This document shows, one piece after another, positions 59,529 through 64,000 of a stretch of DNA of 64,000 nt. Each line of letters starts with the position of its first letter. Position 1 is the first letter of the stretch. Position numbers and translations under genes: made by a program. Below the pieces are notes generated by a model. That model saw only the letters and a list, made by a program, of their open reading frames with translations, was not told the origin of the DNA and did not search any database. Origin of the DNA: Vitellaria paradoxa (Eukaryota > Streptophyta > Magnoliopsida > Ericales > Sapotaceae); assembly GCA_019916065.1 (NCBI GenBank), contig CM034242.1, positions 9,678,879 through 9,742,878 on the forward strand. Reading direction: 5' to 3'.

Positions 59529-61216
59529 ATGGGTGTCGCAACTAAATGCTATTTTACTCTTCTTTGTATCATGGCATTGACACTTCTGCCCGCGCTTTCC
59601 TACTCCCAGGACAATTATGCGTCCTCTAGAGCAACTTATTACCGTACATCTGATGGCATGGGAACTCCAAGTACGTTTTGTATATATATTACATTTATTC
59701 TCTTATATCTCTCTCTCCCTCTCTCTCTATATATCCCGCTTAAATTACGTATATAAATATATATTGTGCACGTGTGCATTAAATTGTGTAATTAGTGACT
59801 AAAATTGGATTTATTAACACCATTAATTAATTAGCTGGAGCTTGTGGATATGGTGGATATGGAAGGACTGTCTACAATGGAAAGGTGACTGCAGTTTCTA
59901 ATAAACTGTACAAAAGTGGAGTTGGTTGTGGTGCTTGTTATCAGGTAAATATTCTATTTAATTAGAATTCAATCATTTTAGTTGAAATATCAAGTAACAA
60001 AAAAAAAAGATAAAGTGACAATACTATTGAGAGAAATCAAATCGATATATATATATATATATATATATAATAAAATTGCTCTACCTCTTAAACAATTTAA
60101 TTTAGTTACAGGTGCAATATTGACTAATTATCTAAATTGACATTGAAGGAGACAAAACTCTAATCTCAATCTTCAATCTTCTCAAAAGAAATTTATCCGT
60201 TCAGCAACTCGTAAAAGGGAATGTTTGGGAAAAAATAATTAAAATCTCCTATTCGAACTTCAATACTACATAAAAAAAATATCAATTTAACGAATCATAC
60301 TAATTAAAAATAAGTCGGTATAAATAATAAAAAGTAATTAAATCAAATAGAACTTCTTATTATTTTCTTTAAATGCCAGATCTTGCATGACAATTTTTTT
60401 TTTTTTTTTAAACACAAATACATTTAGGTTAGGTGCAAGATTCCACAATTGTGCACTAGAGAAGGAGTAAAGGTGGTGGTGACAGATCACGGTGAAGGAG
60501 ACAGAACAGACTTTATTCTAAGCAGTAAAGCCTATGAAAGTATGGCTCTTCCTAACGCAGCTCCAAAGTTGGTTTCTTATGGTGTGGTTGGAATAGAATA
60601 CCGAAGAGTTCCTTGTGAATACCCAATGAACAAACTCGCAGTCAAGGTTCTCGAGACCAGCAGGTTTCCTGACTACCTAGCCATCATTTTCTTGTACCAA
60701 GCTGGCAAATATGACATCACAGCCGTTGAAGTATCGCAGGTATCTGTATCTATGTATTTTTGAACTCGTACGTTATTTTTTTAATTTTTAATTTTTTAAT
60801 AAAATATTAATAATACATCTAAAAGTTATTAAAAAAATTAAACTTTAGTAAAAAAATTTACACAAGACAAAACAAAAATTAATTCAAATTTTTGTTCTTA
60901 AGTAAAATATTATGTTTGTCAAACGCAGCCCAAAATGTCTTATATACATATTGTGATTTAGTAGATTGGCTTTTTTTGTATATGTGTGTGTTTGTGTATA
61001 TATAATTTCGTGATGATGCAGTGGCGTAAAGGGCAATGGAGTAGCATGAGAAGGGCATACGGTGCAGTATGGGACATCCCTAACCCACCAAAGGGTGATC
61101 TTAGCCTCAGAATCGAAGCGAGTGGCTTTCCAGGGTGGATTCAATTGGATCGTGTGATTCCTAGTAAATGGAAGGCTGGTGCTACTTATCCAACGATCAT
61201 TAAGCTCCCTAACTGA
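59529..61216 (+). CDS. EXLB: Expansin-like B protein, gene C (4 exons)
   Basis: Exons are 59529-59670, 59835-59944, 60428-60739 and 61022-61216, with GT-AG borders, 252 residues. Domains are as in gene A. It is the most diverged intact copy: Lys6, Met15, Leu20, DNYAS at 28-32, Gly55, His105, and in the last exon Lys212, Ala221, Phe224, Trp227 and Ser236. Ser236 replaces the cysteine of A and B, and Trp227 replaces Gly. Intron 3 is only 282 bp, lacking about 580 bp present in A and B, while intron 2 has about 230 extra bp (60060-60290). Likely functional. Confidence 0.94.
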
Positions 61217-61226
61217 GCCATACATC

Positions 61227-61262
<36 letters not shown>

Positions 61263-61452
61263 TCCCAATCCTAAAAGTGTTTTAATTATCAAAGTCAACA
61301 AAAGTGTTGTGTTTCTCTAGCAGGCTTAGAGAGCATGTGCTCATCTTTGCCATTCTCAATAAAAGGATTGGATTGTGTGTCTTGTTAATGAATAAATATA
61401 CGAATAAAAGTTTCCTTTTTTTTATCAAATCTTTATGTGAATTTAGATATTG

Positions 61453-63035
61453 CGTCGGGTGATAGCAACGTGAGAGTAACGTTTGTTATTATCAGAGTGC
61501 ATTTAATGTAATTTTCATATGTTGACAGTTTATCTTTATTTAATTATATGAAAAATTAAATATAATATTTATTATCTATTAAATGAACTAACTTTTAAGT
61601 TATCATTTATTTTTATTTGCTTTCTTGTAAAATTAGATCTTATTATTATATATTTTTTTAAAAATTATTAATATATTAATAGTAATCAAACGCATGAGCA
61701 ATTTAAATATGAGTAATTTAAATAATTAAGTCTAAAAATTAAATTTTATAGATTTATTTTTTAGTTAGAACATTTGCTTTAATAATAAATACTTATTGAT
61801 TTAGTAATTAATAGAGTTGGGAAAATTAATTTTAAAATTTAAATTTTTTATATTTATCTTTTAGTCTTGAAATTTTGATATAACAAATTTTATTATTTGA
61901 TTTTCTAATTAGAGAAAAAATTATTAGTTTAGATAATTAGTTTTAAAATTAAATTGTGTATATTAAACTTTTACTCATGTAAATTTATTTAATAAAAAAA
62001 TTTACTAAATAACAAAAACATTAATTTAAATAATTAGTTATTAAAATTGAGTTTTATATTTTTTTTAGTTATGAAATTAATTTAATAATAAGTTTTACTA
62101 ATTAATTTACGAAAGATGAATAGTTTGAATAATTAATTTTAAAATTTAAATTTTACATATTTCTATTTTAGTCTTGAAAATTGTTTTAATCAAAAAATTT
62201 TTCATTAATAGAAACATTAGTTTGGATAATTAATTTTAAAAATCAAATTTTATGTATTTATTTGATTTAATAATAAATTTTACTAATTGATTAAGGGAAA
62301 TATAAATAGTTTGAATAATTAGTTCTAAAATTTAAATACTATGTATTTTCTTTAAGTCTTAAAAATTGATTTACTGACAATTTTACTAATTAGCGGAAAA
62401 TTTTTATATTTATTTTTTAGTCATAAAAATTGATTTAATCAAATATTTATTAGACTAATTATCCAAATTAATATTTTTGTTACTTAGTAAAACTTTTTTA
62501 CCAAATTAATTTTCATAACTAAAATATAAATATATAAAATTCCATTTTAACTTTAGAACTAAATATTCAAACTATTCATTTTTCGTTAATTAATAAATCA
62601 ATTAATAAATTAAATTTGTTATATCAAATTTTCAAGACTAGAAGATAAATATAAAAAATTCAAATTTTAAAATTAATTATCTAAATTCTATTAATTACTA
62701 AATCAATAAGTAGATTTTATTATTAGAGTAAATGTTATGACCAAAAATTAAATTTATTTAAATTTTAAAATTAATTATTCAAATTACTTATAGTTTTTGT
62801 ATTTTGATTACTATTATTATATTAATATTTAAAAAAAAGAACAAAATTTAGTTTTATGAGAAAGTGAATAGATAAAAATAAATGATAACTTAAAAGTTGA
62901 TCCATTACATGAATAATAAATATCACATTTAATTTCTTATAAAATTAAACAATGGTAAAACTGTTGACATATAAAAATTATATTAAATGCATTTTAACAT
63001 TAACAAATCTTGCTCTGCTATTATTATTATCTTAT
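61453..63035. mobile_element. ~1.6-kb foldback element with arms of ~780 bp
   Basis: The left half (for example aacttttaagttatcattta near 61586, gtcttgaaattttgatataac near 61863) reappears inverted in the right half (taaatgataacttaaaagtt near 62878, gttatatcaaattttcaaga near 62618). Pairing extends from the ends (gatagcaacg near 61456) towards a centre near 62245, so the whole element is an imperfect palindrome. The interior also has about 100-bp near-repeats around 'taattttaaaatttaaatttt...tagtcttgaaaatt'. No coding sequence. It lies 240 bp past gene C and is absent at the matching place after genes A and B (gatattgagctccctg). Confidence 0.85.
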
Positions 63036-63041
63036 TAAGCT

Positions 63042-63094
<53 letters not shown>

Positions 63095-64000
63095 CACAAA
63101 CATAATTCAGAAAGCTCATTCGAGACATAAAGTATTTAAGTCAGCTTCTTTCATATTATCTAATCTATATGGAGTCGATACCCTCCTCCTAACATAGCTA
63201 AGGCCATGTTTATTCAATCGATTTGGAAGGAAGAATTAGATATACAGTGTGTGTTTGAAGTGTGAAATTTAGCAAAAATAAATTTTTAACTTTCTTCAAA
63301 TTTTTTTAATTTTTTAAACTTTTTTCACCCCAAAATTCTTTAACTTTTACCAACTTTTTTCAATTTTTTTTAAATTTTTTTCACACTTTTAAAAAAAACA
63401 CATCAAGCACTCAATAATTCAAAATTTACTTAATTACTTTTATTTTTTATTTTTTTATTTTACCAAAATTTGACATTCTAAATAGTCACATAGTATAAAG
63501 TAAGCTTACAAAAGTGGTGTTTTTTTCTTTTTCATTTTTATTTTTTTAATTTTGAGTCGGGATGATATATTAGAGATTACATTAATGACTCATGTGATGT
63601 CATACATCTCCATGACTAGATTTTTTTTTTTTTTTTTGGGCGAAAATTCAAAAGAACAAAACTATCCTTTATCTGTTAAATAAAATTTTTTTATCCCATT
63701 TTATATTTTACTAATAAATAAAAAAAACAAATCATGCAAACAATTAGTTTTATATTATATTCAATCTCATATAATATCATACAATATTACTTATTTCCCA
63801 TTATCCTCTTCCTTAATCAAAGTGGCAACAACTCCTTGGATATAAGACTGTCAATGGGGGAGGTCTGAATCAGATCCGTTAAATGAAGATTCAATCCAAA
63901 TCTAATAATAATATATACAATCCAAATCTAAAAGTAATCATGCCAATCCTACAAAATTTAGACCCGATCTATTTTGAATAATAAGTTCATTACTAATGAA
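63036..64000. other. Downstream end of unit C, no gene
   Basis: A long (TA)n tract (about 63044-63092) is followed by the array downstream block (cctcctcctaacatagctaa at 63183), without the hAT-like MITE. Homology to the A and B downstream regions fades after about 63440. The rest is AT-rich DNA; nothing else is recognised before the window ends. Confidence 0.6.

Overview
This is a stretch of a nuclear plant genome, almost certainly a flowering plant and probably a woody eudicot. The reasons are spliced genes with GT-AG introns in very AT-rich surroundings, plant-only families (expansin-like B, ankyrin-PGG membrane proteins), a plant-type intronless GDP-mannose 4,6-dehydratase, and many plant transposons (LTR element, tRNA-derived SINEs, RTE-type LINE fragment, hAT-like MITEs, foldback). 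The species cannot be named from the sequence.

Layout. 1-5.2 kb: AT-rich DNA holding a dead expansin-like B copy (1576-2689) and possible LTR debris. 7.1-14.8 kb: a decayed tandem cluster of ankyrin/PGG genes: one pseudogene, one truncated ankyrin exon with its own TATA box, a broken PGG exon and one intact PGG exon. 18.2-19.3 kb: an intact single-exon GMD gene, the only clearly GC-rich segment. 20.1-23.4 kb: two adjacent intron-containing pseudogenes on the same strand, a UBP16-type ubiquitin protease and an hnRNP Q/LIF2-type RNA-binding protein. 24-26 kb: AT-rich spacer.

26-64 kb: a tandem array of three apparently intact four-exon expansin-like B genes (A 33388-42175, B 50593-52667, C 59529-61216), each embedded in a long repeated unit. 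All three encode 252-residue proteins with identical exon lengths (142, 110, 312, 195 nt). The units are told apart by insertions and deletions. A carries a complete 6.7-kb LTR element in intron 3 with a 5-bp target duplication. B carries an RTE LINE fragment. C carries a 1.6-kb foldback and lacks a MITE that A and B share. B looks like C upstream and like A at the gene and downstream, which is what unequal crossing-over would give.

Functionally the window offers one sugar-nucleotide gene (GDP-L-fucose supply for cell-wall polysaccharides and glycoproteins), one cell-wall protein family under local expansion, and an ankyrin-PGG cluster in decay. I found no operon-like or defence-system arrangement and no RNA gene that I could support. 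The most informative content is the layered history of insertions in the expansin-like array. All comparisons were made by eye; no alignment or database search was run.
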